From Euglena gracilis (taxonomy: Eukaryota; Euglenida; Euglenophyceae; Euglenales), in contig CP154955.1 in assembly GCA_039621445.1 (NCBI GenBank), positions 36,559,123 through 36,623,122 of the forward strand: a stretch of 64,000 nucleotides of DNA. The letters are read 5' to 3'. Positions 31,591 through 42,539 of the stretch are shown here, one piece after another. A program made the translations under genes and the position numbers. Positions within the stretch are counted from its first letter, which is position 1, and each line of letters opens with the position of its first letter. The notes under the pieces are model-generated. The model was not told where the DNA came from, made no database searches, and saw nothing but the letters and a program-made list of their open reading frames with translations.

Positions 31591-31669
31591 GGGGGTAGTG
31601 ATGCCAGATTGTGCCCTCCAGCCCTTTTTGGGGGGGGGGGGGGGGCAGTGTGAAGCCCGTCGTCCTTTG

Positions 31670-31921
31670 ATGGTGAAAATGAGTTTGATTTCAGTCGGTT
31701 TGGACATCACGGCCCAGGTTTGTGATTTTTTTTGTTTGGAGACTGAAGCCAGGTTGGGCTCTCCTACCCTCGGCAAGGGGGGGGAGGCCTTGGCCGAAAA
31801 AAATGGATTTGAAATTTCAGGATTTTTGAGTTTGCCAAGTCGTTTTACCTCCATTGCCCCAAGTGACTGGGGGGCGGCAGTGAGAATATTCCTCGATAGT
31901 CGCATTCTTCGGAATTTTTGA
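31670..31921 (+). CDS. Candidate host exon upstream in gene P
   Basis: The open frame reads MVKMSLISVGLDITAQVCDF and FLSLPSRFTSIAPSDWGAAV before a stop at 31921. GT donor-like sites lie at GCCCCAA/GTGACT and GGCA/GTGAGA. Its composition looks like normal protein and it lies just upstream of exon P0. The link to P is a guess. Confidence 0.3.
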   Translation: MVKMSLISVGLDITAQVCDFFCLETEARLGSPTLGKGGEALAEKNGFEISGFLSLPSRFTSIAPSDWGAAVRIFLDSRILRNF

Positions 31922-32186
31922 ATTTGCTGGGTAATCCCCGACACTCACGGCTGTGTTGCCGGGGGGGGGGGGGGGGCAGATCGGTTGGTTGTCACAGAAC
32001 GGTGAGACAGTCTGGCACAGCTTGTTCAGTCCACACACATGTTCTGGGACGTTGTGTGGCTGATGTTGGTTTTGACAGTTGGAATATTGTGCAGGCTCTG
32101 TTTTGATAGAGGATTCATCTGTGTTGGAAAAACCTGGGAATTTTGATTTATTTTCGAAAGGAGAAAACCAAGTTCGGATTTTGCAG

Positions 32187-32412
32187 ACTCACTTTTTCGA
32201 TTCAGTTTGGATTTTGAGAACTGCAATTTTCATGGGATGTTCGAGCTCGGGGGGGTTGACCCTCCTCAGGCCCTGGTGTGGGCCAACGAGAAAACGGCCA
32301 CGTGGGCACTCAAGCTCTGTGATATAGTGTCTGAGCGCCAATGTGAGCCCTGTTATGCGTCCAACAAAAAAATTCCACCCAGTCATTTTTTGTTGGAATG
32401 CATGACGAGGAA
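32187..32412 (+). CDS. Host gene P, exon at 32.2 kb
   Basis: The acceptor ATTTTGCAG (32178-32186) and the strong donor GAGGAA/GTGAGC (32412/32413) bound an open frame with ELGGVDPPQALVWANEKTAT, ERQCEPCYASNKKIPPSHFL and LECMTR. It ends in phase 2. The next exon (38390) starts with the one base needed, so the frame is kept across a ~6 kb intron that holds a broken DIRS element and an inversion. Gene P has no recognised domain. The Cys pair CEPC may bind metal. An alternative acceptor at 32172 would add five codons. Confidence 0.5.
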
Positions 32413-32419
32413 GTGAGCG

Positions 32420-33115
32420 TGCATGCAAACAAAACACACAACCACACGCGCCATTGTACACGATTCCCATATAACCGTCTTACCCTCTCACCTACTCGCC
32501 ATTTCTCACCTCTTCGCTGTTTCACCGACATTCCATTTTTTTCTCTTCACTGGAAAGGAATGCTTCAGTCTTCCTTTTTTTTTTGCACCCAATCAAAGAA
32601 TTATTCCGGGCACTGTGAGCCAAGTCCCTGATTCAAAAGAATTTTATTCCTTTATAAAAAAAATCAACGAATGTTCAGTTGTTGCTGTTTGGAATCTTTC
32701 CTTCCTCACCAGACAAAAAATTTTTGAACACTGCCAAAGGGACATCTTAATTAAGGCAGTGTGAGGGACAGGCGTGGGGGGAAGTGTGCCCGAAGATTTT
32801 TCGATTCTTTTATGGGTTCCATGTTCCTTTTGCATACACAAGTTCGGACTCAACAAAGTACAAGAATTCCCCCACATTTTTGTGGGACGTTTCTTTGTCC
32901 CTTCCACCAATGGTGGAGGGGGCGGGCCCCGTTATCACCTGATTTTTCTGGTGCCCCTAGAAGCAGTATCAAGTTGCTGGGGGGGTCACCACAGCGCTTC
33001 AAAAAAATTTAAAAACGTCCCCAGAGGCCAAAACGGACCAACCTTAAAAAAAAGGATTTTCCCTCGTTCGGGGGGGGGGGTAGCAAAAATTGGTCCGACA
33101 AACGTCGCAAGGGAG
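32420..33115. other. Intronic or intergenic stretch, nothing firm
   Basis: A 113-codon open frame (32423-32764, +) with ECSVVAVWNLSFLTRQKIF could be coding but has no supporting splice pair. G10 and A-rich runs lie at 33050-33085. Confidence 0.3.
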
Positions 33116-33118
33116 GGG

Positions 33119-33700
33119 GTGTCGGCTGTCGGCCTGCCGACAGCCGGTTTCTCAACATTCCCCCCGCGATAGGACTCACCCAGTGGGTAGGAAGCTCCAG
33201 AACTTTATTGGAAGGTGAGCAAAATGTTGCAAGTCTGGAAATTCAGAAGAAAAGAATGAAGGAGCAAGGCAGTCCATTCCAGAATCATTGCTTGTATGTT
33301 ACTCTCACCCACTGCAAGCACAGGTGTGTTCAACCAAGGTGTGCAGGTTGCCTTGTGTGTGCTTTGCCTTCTTCATCAAGTCCATACTTCAAAAGGTCTT
33401 ATTTGTGATTTTCTTTGGATTCAAGAGAGAAAAACCCAAATTCAGTTTCAAAGTTTTGGATCCTACGCCGGTATGCCAATCCAGCCACTCACAGGGGGCG
33501 AAAGCCGGGCCTCCGGCCCTGAGCCCTCCGGAGGCTCTTTTTATTGAAAAACTCTGGGGCTGGGTGGTGACAGTAGGTGGGGGAAAAGGAGGAAGGAGGC
33601 CCAGTCGGGCGGGCACTCCATTCCCCAGGCATTTCATTTCATTTTTCTGTTTCCAGTTCACCTTTTCACTTTACCTTGTCCCTTTCTTTCCGAAACCCCC
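33119..33700 (+). repeat. Left arm of a ~575-base inverted repeat pair
   Basis: The arm starts GTCGGCTGTCGGCCTGCCGA and runs to CTTTCTTTCCGAAA at about 33692. The arm at 35013-35600 is its reverse complement with few mismatches. An internal G/C block (GCCGGGCCTCCGGCC) lies at 33505-33522. It is probably a non-autonomous transposon present twice in opposite orientation. Confidence 0.85.
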
Positions 33701-34695
33701 CGTCGACCCAGCCAGGGGAAACTGTGTCCCTATCCGTGGACAATCAAGTATTTTACTTTTACTTAACAAAAGGGGGGGCAGAAAAGAACCTTTCAATTCC
33801 ATGCTAAGACCTTTCTTCAAATGGTGCATGGAGCACAACATAAACCTGCAAGTAAAGTGGGTCCCCTCCAAGGAATGCCTGGCAGACCCCATAAGCAGGT
33901 GGGGAATGGACAGGGGGGATTAATCCCTGGACCCGCAACTTTTTCAGTGGCTTAAAAAATTACATCAACCTAAAAACAGACCTTTTTGTCTCACCAGGCA
34001 ACAAAAAACTGCCACAATTTGTGGCCAGGGGGCCCCACTGGGAAGCAACAGCAGTAGATGCATTACAATGTCCACTGGACAACATGGGGGGACTTTATGC
34101 AAACCCCTCCTGGTCTTTAATCTAAAAATTTCTCGCCAGATTAAAAATGTTTCCACAGGCCAAAGTTTTGATGGTCACCCCCTACTGGGATTCAGCCACA
34201 TGGTGGCCCCAGTTAATAAAAATGAAAGCTCCAGGGACCCCCTGCCTGAAAATCACCCCCTACAGGGGTGTTCACCGATTGCAGGGGGGGGGGAAATGCC
34301 GCCAGGTGGCCCCTGCTTTGCATTATTTGCTCAGGCAAATTCTGGAGGGGAAACAAATACAAAGTAAACCATTAACGATTTCCTGGGAATAAAACCTAGC
34401 TTAAAGCTTTATCAAAGCGCTTTTACGCTTTTATGGGTGATATTGGACAAAATGAGGGGACCCCCCACTGAAGCCACCACTGACCAAGTGGTTGACGCTT
34501 TAATTCAACTGTTCCAAATTTCAAAGGCCCAAGCACGCAATGCGTACAGTGCTATGCTTTTAATCCCTGGCTTTGGTGGCCTAAAGTTCCATGGCATGTT
34601 GGCGCCTTATAAAAGGCTTTGGAACCAAAATTTGGAAAATAATGGTGCATTCTGGGATCCCCTCCCAATCCTCATGGGGCTGGCACCACAAGCAA
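33701..34695 (+). pseudogene. DIRS H, 3' half (RNase H end to recombinase start), now on the plus strand
   Basis: It begins inside RNase H with PGETVSLSVDNQVFYFYL, then WVPSKECLADPISRW, VDALQCPLDN and LMVTPYWDSATWWPQLI, and ends in the pre-recombinase block (ARNAYSAMLLIPGFGGL). It continues exactly where the minus-strand part of H stops at 35601. The order can be explained by inversion of the segment between the two repeat arms. It has a G7 run at 33772 where the frame shifts. Confidence 0.8.
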
Positions 34696-35012
34696 CAGAA
34701 AAAGAATCACACAAATCAACAACTGGAGCTTAGAGCTTGGCTCACGGCTGACACCCATCCTGGCCCGTTCTCCTACTACTGTGAGTTGCAAAAATCTGGG
34801 CCGTTTTCAGAGTCCATTCCCCCAGAGCCTTGCTCACAGATTGATTCCATTCCATTTGCCAAAACACCAGATGGAAATATTCACAGACGATTTACAGCAC
34901 AAACTGGTGCACAGATTCCAGCAGATTTATGGTGCACAGATTCCAAAGAATCCACAGATTTCAAAAAGATTCTGCTGGGCACAGCCCAGCAGCAAACCTC
35001 TGCTTACCATGT
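34696..35012. other. Unassigned segment inside the inverted block
   Basis: This A/C-rich sequence has repeated CACAGATT/CAGATTCCA strings and a hairpin TGCTGGGCACAGCCCAGCA at 34974-34992. It has no DIRS similarity. It resembles in composition the complement of the 29.4-31.5 kb region. Confidence 0.35.
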
Positions 35013-35600
35013 CGGTGGAGGATTTCGGAAAGAAAGCGACAAGGTAAAAGTGAAAAGGTGAACTGGAAACAGAAAAATGAAATGAAATGCCTGGGGAATG
35101 GAGTGCCCGCCCGACTGGGCCTCCTTCCTCCTTTTCCCCCACCTACTGTCACCACCCAGCCCCAGAGTTTTTCAATAAAAAGAGCCTCCGGAGGGCTCAG
35201 GGCCGGAGGCCCGGCTTTCGCCCCCTGTGAGTGGCTGGATTGGCATACCGGCGTAGGATCCAAAACTTTGAAACTGAATCTGGGTTTTTCTCTCTTGAAT
35301 CCAAAGAAAATCACAAATAAGACCTTTTGAAGTATGGACTTGATGAAGAAGGCAAAGCACACACAAGGCAACCTGCACACCTTGGTTGAACACACCTGTG
35401 CTTGCAGTGGGTGAGAGTAACATACAAGCAATGATTCTGGAATGGACTGCCTTGCTCCTTCATTCTTTTCTTCTGAATTTCCAGACTTGCAACATTTTGC
35501 TCACCTTCCAATAAAGTTCTGGAGCTTCCTACCCACTGGGTGAGTCCTATCGCGGGGGGAATGTTGAGAAACCGGCTGTCGGCAGGCCGACGGCCGACAC
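35013..35600 (-). repeat. Right arm of the ~575-base inverted repeat pair
   Basis: It is the reverse complement of 33119-33700 and ends in CGGCCGACAC at 35600. It abuts the DIRS H RNase H sequence. CAGCCAG occurs at the DIRS edge on both sides of the break (33709-33715 and, inverted, about 35600-35606), as expected for a 7-base target duplication. Confidence 0.85.
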
Positions 35601-35619
35601 TGGCTGAGGCTTTGAACTG

Positions 35620-36304
35620 TGCTTATTGCTGCACTTAATTCTTTAACATTTATGTGCAAAATGGAGTTTTCCCTCCACAATGCTTGCACAATTTTGCCTC
35701 TTCGAATGTCCTGCCCCCCAGGCTTGGGTACTGCTGTCTGAGTGCAACTCCCTGGTTGCACTTTGGGGGAAGGGTCTGCCCCCCCAGGTGAACAGAAGAA
35801 TTTTTATTTTTCTTAATTGGTCCTTTATTCTTTGAGAAATAGGGTGTTTTGAGTCCCAGGGGGCTGTGGAATTTTCCACCAAAAAATTTGCCAGGGCATC
35901 CGTAAAGGCCCTTAGAAAAGGCAAGGCCATTAGATTGCATCTGATTTGGCCCAAAATGGCAGCCAGTTGCCTTTTTGACATGTCATCTTTTTCCACCATT
36001 TTTCCCAGCTCCTTTTTTACTGTTTTTATTTTCTGTGGGTGGCACCTGTAATTTTCCCTCTTGGAAGTTTAGTTGAAATCCAAGACGATTTACGATTCGG
36101 GTGGGCTGCAGGGTGGACTTTTTTTACATTGATTTTGAATCCTGATTTGATTAAATCCCTGACCACTGTGTTCAGGTGATTTTGTAAGATGATTTGTGTT
36201 GGGGCCACCAGTAAAACGTCGTCCAGGTAAATAAATACCTGGATGCCCCTTTTCCTCCACAGCTTTTCGAAGGTTTTCATTACTGACATGAAAATTTGGG
36301 TCAT
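35620..36304 (-). pseudogene. RT 3' part and RNase H start of DIRS H
   Basis: VFIYLDDVLLVAPTQ at about 36200-36245 keeps both catalytic Asp residues. It is followed by the thumb remnants, MSKRQLAAILGQIRCNLMAL, SDSSTQAWG and INVKELSAAISTVQSLS. The frame breaks near 36110 and 35700. Confidence 0.8.
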
Positions 36305-37319
36305 TAATTTTAGGCCAAAACAGCCTGCCTGGAATTCCCAGGTCTGCCCCCCCCACCTGATGCCTTAACAATGGCCTTAGGCCTGGACTTACTGGAATGT
36401 GAAAATAGGCATCCTTCAGGTCCATTTTTGCTGCCCAGTTGCCTTTTTCCAAAACTGGAAAAATGTGCTGGATGTGATCCAGCTTGAAAGGTTTCACTTG
36501 GAACCTTTGATTTAGCTCCCTGCAATCGCTTATTAATCTCCATTTCGTCTGTCCCCCCTCCGGTTTTGAAATCAGAAACCAGGGGATCAGGTGTTGGGTG
36601 GTTGCGTCCCTCACCCTCTTTACGGATGCAGATTTTTCGTAATCCAGCAGTATTTTTTCTGCTTGGGGTAGGTTCAAATTTGCTCTGATTTTTGGGTGGG
36701 TGGACAAATTTGGTGGGCTGACCCAAATGGGTTGAATGCCATCCCTGATGAGTTGACATGTTGCTGGGGGGGAATTTTTTGCCCACCATTTCAATCTTTT
36801 TTGCAACCTTTGATGGAGGGGGGTGTCTCCCCATTTTTTCTCCATTGAATTTATTTCCTGGATAAGATGATTTTTGGAGGGCTGGGCTGGGGGTGATTGA
36901 CATTTTGGGCTTTTTTGTAACCTTTGATGGAAGGGGGTGACTCCCTCCATTGAATTTATTTTCTGGATAAGGTGATTTAGGGGGGGCTGGGCTGGGGGTG
37001 TTGGACATTGCATCCCTAGGTCCCCTAGGGCTTGGGCCCTTGGAAAAAGGAATTTTTTCTGGGGGGATGTGCATGCATTCTCTCCCTCTCTGCTCACCTC
37101 TCTGGACGATCTTGTTGTTGGAAGACATACCATAGGGCATAATGCCCCTGTTTTGCCTATCTGGTCTTCTCCATGTTGATGTGGTTGGTTGACATACCAA
37201 GGAGGGCCTCTGTGGATACTCCTTGATTTAATAATTGGGATTGAGAAATATTTGTTGGTTCCTGCCCCTCCCTCCATAAGGGCCACTGTGGGTCCCTTTT
37301 CCTCCTGGGGCTGGGTCAT
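36305..37319 (-). pseudogene. gag end and RT 5' part of DIRS H
   Basis: The frame is open for over 330 codons with NLPQAEKILLDYEKSASVKR, LISDCRELNQRFQVKPFKL and MDLKDAYFHIPVSPGLRPLL. The gag tail contains an imperfect tandem duplication (36815-37010) around KINSMEGVTPFHQRLQK. The RT fingers and palm A motif are intact. Confidence 0.8.
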
Positions 37320-37405
37320 TGAAAGGGCCAGTGTGGGTCCCTTTTCCCCCCATTTTTGGCAGAGGGCCTCTGTGGGTCCCTCGGGGGATTATACCACCAG
37401 CTTCC

Positions 37406-37999
37406 TTAGCTTCTTGGTGGCCACTGTGGGTCCACCCTGCTGGTCTCCAAGGTCTCCATGTATAAATTTTTTTTCATAATCCATCTATTGGTCTTCTGGG
37501 CCTTGAGTTCTTCTTGGCCTCCAGCAGCCCCATTGGAAATCTGGGGGGGCTGCTGTGGCCCCCCCTTGTCCCCTGCAGAGGGGCTGTTGTGCAAGATGAA
37601 TTGGGGGGGTTGTACAGACCTTTTCTGCCCCTTCCTGAGGGGATTTGCTTGAAAAACTGGCCCCCATGGCCCCTGTGGTGGTGACCTCCTTGGCCTTGAT
37701 TCCATCTCCCCATTGAATGTCTCTTTGGGAGGCATTTTGGGCCTCCATGGCCCATCCTTTGCTGCCCAAGGGCTGGGACTGATTGACTTTTTTCTGGGCC
37801 TTCTGTCCGCAGTGGTCCAAGGACCGTGGCCGTCATTGGGAGGGGGGGGGTTTGTGCTGGGAAAATTCTGGGGTGGGGGTCTGGGGGGGAAGAACGGCCA
37901 CGGTTTTCTGCGTGTCGACCGCATCTCCGAGTTCTCCTGCTCAGGCCACTGCTCCAGGACGTCCGCGGCCATAGAATTCAAATTTCTTTTCCACTGCAT
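37406..37999 (-). pseudogene. gag-like ORF start of DIRS H
   Basis: The open frame of 197 codons reads MAADVLEQWPEQENSEMRST, PWTTADRRPRK and a low-complexity tail. It corresponds to the gag starts of B and D and to the fragment at 18858-19175. Confidence 0.6.
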
Positions 38000-38389
38000 T
38001 GCTCATTGAAGTCCAAATTGAATTTGACAATTGACTTTTCAATTGATATTCGTCTGGTTCGTGTCCTTCTGGATATTGAATTGATATTGACTTCTTTTCT
38101 TGGTACTTCTTCCTTCGCGAACTCTTTTTCCTTTCTTCTGGGTGTCGAAGGGCAAGCTAAGAATCCGCCAACTCCGGCGAAAAAAAGGCACTAAGCGGGA
38201 CCTCCTCACCCAGCGCAGCGAGCAATCACAACAAACCGCCGGCGAGCAAGGCATGGCCTCACAATGGCAAAGTGCTGAGCCCGAAATGTCTAAGGTCTTT
38301 GTGCTTCGCCCTCGGTGTCCCTTCCTCCCTTGTCGTTTTGCCTCGAGGGAGTACGAGGGCCAGGACTGGAGCTTGCGCCCGTGACCCAG

Positions 38390-38544
38390 TCTGAACCCTT
38401 CCGAAGTGACACCCAGTGCCAGGGCCGGGGCTGAACCGCACCCGGAAATGTGGCACCCGTCGGGGGGACCTCCCCTCGAAGCCGCGATGCACCCAGCCAT
38501 GTGGATCTCCGCGGGCATGCAAGCCCTCGGATCGATGTTTCCAG
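38390..38544 (+). CDS. Host gene P, exon at 38.4 kb
   Basis: The acceptor CCCGTGACCCAG (to 38389) and donor TTTCCAG/GTATGC (38544) enclose NPSEVTPSARAGAEPHPEMW and a Met-rich end (AMHPAMWISAGMQALGSMFP). It begins in phase 2 and ends in phase 1, matching the exons at 32.2 and 40.6 kb. The acceptor lies only 27 bases from transposon sequence ending at 38362. Confidence 0.55.
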
Positions 38545-38579
38545 GTATGCCCACGCTCCCTCTGCTCCCTTCCAAATGT

Positions 38580-39420
38580 ACGACACCGACGAGAAGCCAG
38601 GTCGAATGGGCAAATTTTTCAGCTTCACCCTGAGTGCAGAGCCTTTTGCTGCATTACCCCAATTTTGGAGCAGCAAAAAAAATGCAGGAGATTTGTTGTT
38701 GGAAAAAAGTTTTGGGGTGCGCAAAACAGTTTCAGGGTGCACAAAGTCCCATCTGGCCAAAGTGTGGCGCAAGGCAGGCCAGCCGTCGCAGCAACCATGA
38801 CCATGACCGGAGGGATTTCACTTTCGAAACACAAAGGCAAGGGTACGCCTTGTTCGCTATCAATTTTGTTTTTTTGGACTGTAATGACGCATTGGATCGA
38901 CTTTTTGGTCCCCCCTGGAAGTCCCCGTTATGATGCTTTGGTGAACAAGTTGTTCAAAATCAATGGCTTTGCAGCGGCATTCCATCGGCCAAAGCAGTCT
39001 GTCAAAGCAAGTTAATTTGTCAGAGAAGGAAAGCAAGGGAAACCAAACTTGGAACAGAGGGCAACGCATGGCAACCGGAGGAGAACAGGAGGTTCCCCAA
39101 CTTGAAACACCCAAATGAAAGTTCTTCCTTTGAAAAACCCTGTACACAGAGTGGAGTTTTGGGCGGCAATGTGGGCTTTTGCTTTGGTTGTCAACGGGGC
39201 GTTTTGTCATCCACCATTTTTGGGCTGCTGCGTATTCATTGGCACCCTTGTGTTACAGATGGCAGCCCAAACCCCAAGAAACATACATGTCTCTGTGTCT
39301 GTGCATCCAACAGCACACATGCAAACACCCGAATCGGGTTGCAACTTCTCAGCCCATTGCTGCATTTGGACATGCAATTTGGAATCTGAGTGAAGGGGAA
39401 CCTCACAGCGATTAAATGGG
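38580..39420 (+). other. Open frames of unclear status in a P intron
   Basis: Several overlapping plus-strand frames look protein-like: TDEKPGRMGKFFSFTLSAEP (38580-38800), FAINFVFLDCNDALDRLF (38850-38930), RYDALVNKLFKINGFAAAF (38920-39015) and EFWAAMWAFALVVNGAF (39145-39200). They are short and out of frame with each other, and no consistent splice pair links them to P. They could be a degraded gene or transposon. Confidence 0.3.
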
Positions 39421-39625
39421 TGTGGGGGGCGGATACCCCAGGTAAGGCTGCCAAGTGTCAGCAGTGGCAAGGTAGGAATAGTATAGAAGCTTCGAGTCTA
39501 GCAGGGCAAATGGATGCACTTAGACGCCAGTGGTTGGAGATTGAACCTTGCTTACTGTTCTGGGTCTTGAGGGGCGCTGACAAAGCATAGCATCCCCTCC
39601 CGTCCTCCCAGAGCAAGAAACTCTT

Positions 39626-39857
39626 CAGCAGGCTTCTTTTTAAGACCCCCGGGGGGTCCCCCCACCCCCCCAGCCCAGCGCGGACCCCCCGGGGGACCCC
39701 CCAAAGACTGGGCCGTCTGAGGGCATTTCCAAAAAAAATTCGACGCTTTTCGCCGAAACCCACACCCGGGCCTCCGGGTGTGAACCCCCCCCGGGAGGGT
39801 CCGGCCCCAGACCCACCACCTCCCGGGGGGTCTTCTGACTTAAGAAGAAGCCTGCTC
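39626..39857. mobile_element. Short inverted-repeat element (232 bases)
   Basis: The ends are CAGCAGGCTTCTTTTTAAGA at 39626 and the inverse, TCTTAAG-type, AAGAAGAAGCCTGCTC at 39857, each followed inward by a C/G run (GACCCCCGGGGGG). The interior is G/C rich with several small palindromes. Confidence 0.65.
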
Positions 39858-39959
39858 TTGAGAACACTTGAGGTTAGAGGGGGTGGATCTTGTTTCGTAG
39901 GTAACGCCGGCCAGCATCGCATTATGAAAAGAAAATAGCAATGACCTTGACTCGAAATT

Positions 39960-40345
39960 GGCTCTCCAAGAACAACCAGAGGTTCCATGCCCCCCCCTCT
40001 TCCCGTCCCCAGGACGCTTTACAGCCCAATGGGAACAGTATGGCAGGGGAACAGCTCGGGGGGGGGGGGGACCTAGGTCCCCCCCGATCTATTTCCATCC
40101 GAACCTCTGGCAGCCCAAAGGGGGTCATTTTGGCAACTTTTTTGCATGTTCGCAAAAAATGGTCATTTTCAAGCACATTTGCGAAAACATAAACTTTTGA
40201 AAATGTCCCAAAAACGTCGATCCTTGAGAAACTTTTTTTGGAAGTCCTTTGTAAAGAGCTCTGACAGTGAGCTTTCCCATCCCCCCTATGGGAATAGCTC
40301 GAGGGGGAACAGCTCAGGGGGGGGGGGGCATGGTGGTTTCCATTA
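39960..40345. repeat. Sequence with repeated GGGGAACAGCTC plus G-run blocks
   Basis: GGGGAACAGCTCGG plus G10 (40045-40070) and GGGGGAACAGCTCAGG plus G9 (40300-40330) bracket an AT-rich core. A minus-strand open frame of 176 codons crosses the stretch but looks like chance. It may be a further small element bounded by G runs. Confidence 0.4.
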
Positions 40346-40610
40346 AGAAGAAGAAAACAGGGCACATCCATGAGAAGCAAAGAAAATTGCTCGGGGTTGA
40401 GCCAACGATGGCCCATTTGGCTATGCCAAAACCCTAAAACCCTGTCAAACATGGGGTACCATGATTTTCAACAGACGTGGAACTGTTTCTGGGAGAAATT
40501 GACAAACCGTAATTGTTTGTGACGGCAGGCCAAATTTGACAAACGCCGCAGCGCACTGGGGGGGACCCTCACCCTTTGACAAAAGAAAAAAGAAATTGAA
40601 ATGCGTTCAG

Positions 40611-40788
40611 AGGTGGGATTAGATTGCCATACCTTGGCTGGACTGGGCCCTGGGACAACCGGTCAAGGAATTACATATAGGAAACCGCTGGATGAGCAAT
40701 GCATCCATGTGGCTTCCATATATCGCCAGATGAAGATGAACGAGGGTGTTTGGGAGATGAAGGGCCGGCACAAGTCGAACCCTGGGGT
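40611..40788 (+). CDS. Host gene P, exon at 40.6 kb
   Basis: The acceptor ATGCGTTCAG (to 40610) starts the exon in phase 1, matching the 38.4 kb exon. It encodes EVGLDCHTLAGLGPGTTGQG, YRKPLDEQCIHVASIYRQMK and NEGVWEMKGRHKSNPG. Donor GGGGT/GTACCT at 40788 leaves phase 2, which fits the next exon. An alternative donor lies at 40786. No family was recognised. Confidence 0.55.
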
Positions 40789-41273
40789 GTACCTGGCCAG
40801 GCCTTTTTCTGGCTTTCCCTGCTTTGAACTGGGATGGGGATTTGGTTAAAAGAATGGAAAAGATGGGGCATTGAGGAAAGACAAAAAGTGAGCTCAGCTT
40901 TCAGAGTTCAGCTTTGGAGTTCTGGTAGCACCATTTCTCTGACAAGCGGAGAGGGTGAGCAGGTGGGGGAGAAAGTTTGGCTGACCGCCTTGGGGTTACC
41001 AGGTGCAGGCAAATTGATAAAAAGTTTCCCCAAAAAACAACGAACTTGGGCAAAAAATATGCGTATTTGAAAACTATTCAGTCATTAAGAAAACAGTTGA
41101 TAAATTGAGCCGAGAATTACAAAATAAATTAAATTAAATTTTCTACCAGCCTCATCATACTCTGAACATTTGAGGCACAACATATACCCAACGATCCAGC
41201 AACCAAAAGGGAGGCTCGACAGGAAGCTAAAAACCTTAAATACATGACTGCTGTCCACATTGGATGCCTTCAG

Positions 41274-41389
41274 TTCTTCTGACATTTTGATGGGGGGGAG
41301 TCTCGCAAACGATCCTGGTGTGAAAGTAAAGGCTTGGCCCCGACAGGGCGATAGCACAGGTGATGCCCTCAGGCTAGCAACTGATGCAG
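41274..41389 (+). CDS. Host gene P, exon at 41.3 kb
   Basis: Acceptor GATGCCTTCAG (to 41273), donor GATGCAG/GTGGGT (41389). It encodes SSDILMGGSLANDPGVKVKA and WPRQGDSTGDALRLATDA. It starts in phase 2 and ends in phase 1, agreeing with both neighbours. Confidence 0.55.
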
Positions 41390-42530
41390 GTGGGTCCCAA
41401 TGGGTCTTACGAAGCGCAAGCATCCTTCGGGGAGTCTGCCCAAGGCTGGCACCGAACAATGCGGTATCCTCGCCGTTCACTCCCGTGTCAGGGTTGCTAG
41501 CATTTTGTTGCTGGGCACCGCCAAGTGGATGCTATTTTTTCGCTGTGACAGTGTGGCCAAAGCCAGCAAAAGCCAAAGCAAGGCCGAGACCTTCCAGAGA
41601 AATACACAGATGTGCCCTCGCGACCCAAATTATTTCTTGCAATTGCAAGGGGCAGCCCAGGGTTTCACATAAGGGAATAAGGGCAGGAGACCCCAAACCA
41701 TGCCCACATCTGAACAGCGTTACGAAAAATGACTGTGCCTTGGCAGGAATGAAATGCTCGGCAGAATTTTTCTGATGCCAAAAGCAGTAAAAATGTGCTT
41801 TTGGGCCCTTATGGGAAAATTTTCCCCAAAAATGCTAAATTTTCGGCACACAGCTTTCGCCCAAGGGAAACTGTCGACTTTGAAGGGCACATGGTGGACA
41901 AAGCTGCAGTTCGCAAAAAATCCCGCAAATGCTTCCAGAAAAAATTTCGAGGGAAAAATGGTTTTTGCAGGCCACAATCTATCCTTATCTGAGCTCAAAA
42001 ATTGCCCCCTTGCAACTGCTCTTCGAATAGCAAGTGCTTCTGTGAACGTGTCTATATCAATATTGTGCAATACAATATAAAATATTGCAGCGCCCTAAAA
42101 GAGGCAAGAGAAATAACAAAACCTGGGTCTGAGAGTTACGAGAAGAAGGGATGGGAAACTGACGCTGGTCGACAGTTATAGAAAAAACTGGTGACAAATA
42201 TTTCCCCAATTATTGTCTGCTGTGATTTTTGGTCTTCCCTACAGTTGCTGGCACCCCCATCCAAAATGGAGGGCTACAGTACAGAGCGTCCCCCTGGGGA
42301 GTCCACCTCAAAGGCTGCAAAATTTGGGTTGGCTGGAAAAGGACTGCTGGCTGACTCCCTCCGACTGGGGCTCCCCGGCTGGAACTGGGAAGACCTGGGG
42401 TCAAACTAATAACAAAAAAGAACCAAAATTTCAAAAATGCCCAAAAACTGTCAAATCTGCAATAAGAACCATTTTTGCCCCAAAAATTAGGCAGGGCTGG
42501 GCGTGAAGGCTGGTGGGGGAGGTCGACCAG
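41390..42530. other. Intron of gene P, mostly featureless
   Basis: Open frames continue past the 41389 donor (to about 41775) without splice support. 42290-42400 belongs to a dispersed repeat (GGCTGGAAAAGGACTGCTGG) also seen near 43.05, 51.93, 52.64 and 60.33 kb. Confidence 0.35.
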
Positions 42531-42539
42531 GCATTACTT

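Larger units (their letters stand above)
35601..38282 (-). mobile_element. DIRS element H, 5' half (minus strand)
   Basis: Reading leftward from 38282 it holds the left terminal repeat (to 38150), gag, RT and the first part of RNase H, ending at 35601 against the inverted-repeat arm. The rest of the element is at 33701-34695 on the plus strand. Just right of it, 38286-38362 is a right-end motif (GTCTTTGTGCTTCGCC...GTACGAG) left by another element. Confidence 0.82.

Noticed and set aside
33389-33661. Genes within the 575-base inverted repeat arms
   Set aside because: Identical frames appear in both arms, none has a recognisable domain, and the arms behave as a non-coding transposon.
39922-40452. 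176-codon minus-strand open frame
   Set aside because: It crosses G/C-run repeat blocks, has no splice support and lies in an intron of a plus-strand gene.
42290-42400. tRNA-like or tRNA-derived SINE (GGTCAAACT / GGTCGAACTG strings)
   Set aside because: No A and B box pair with proper spacing and no cloverleaf. It is a dispersed repeat of unknown origin.
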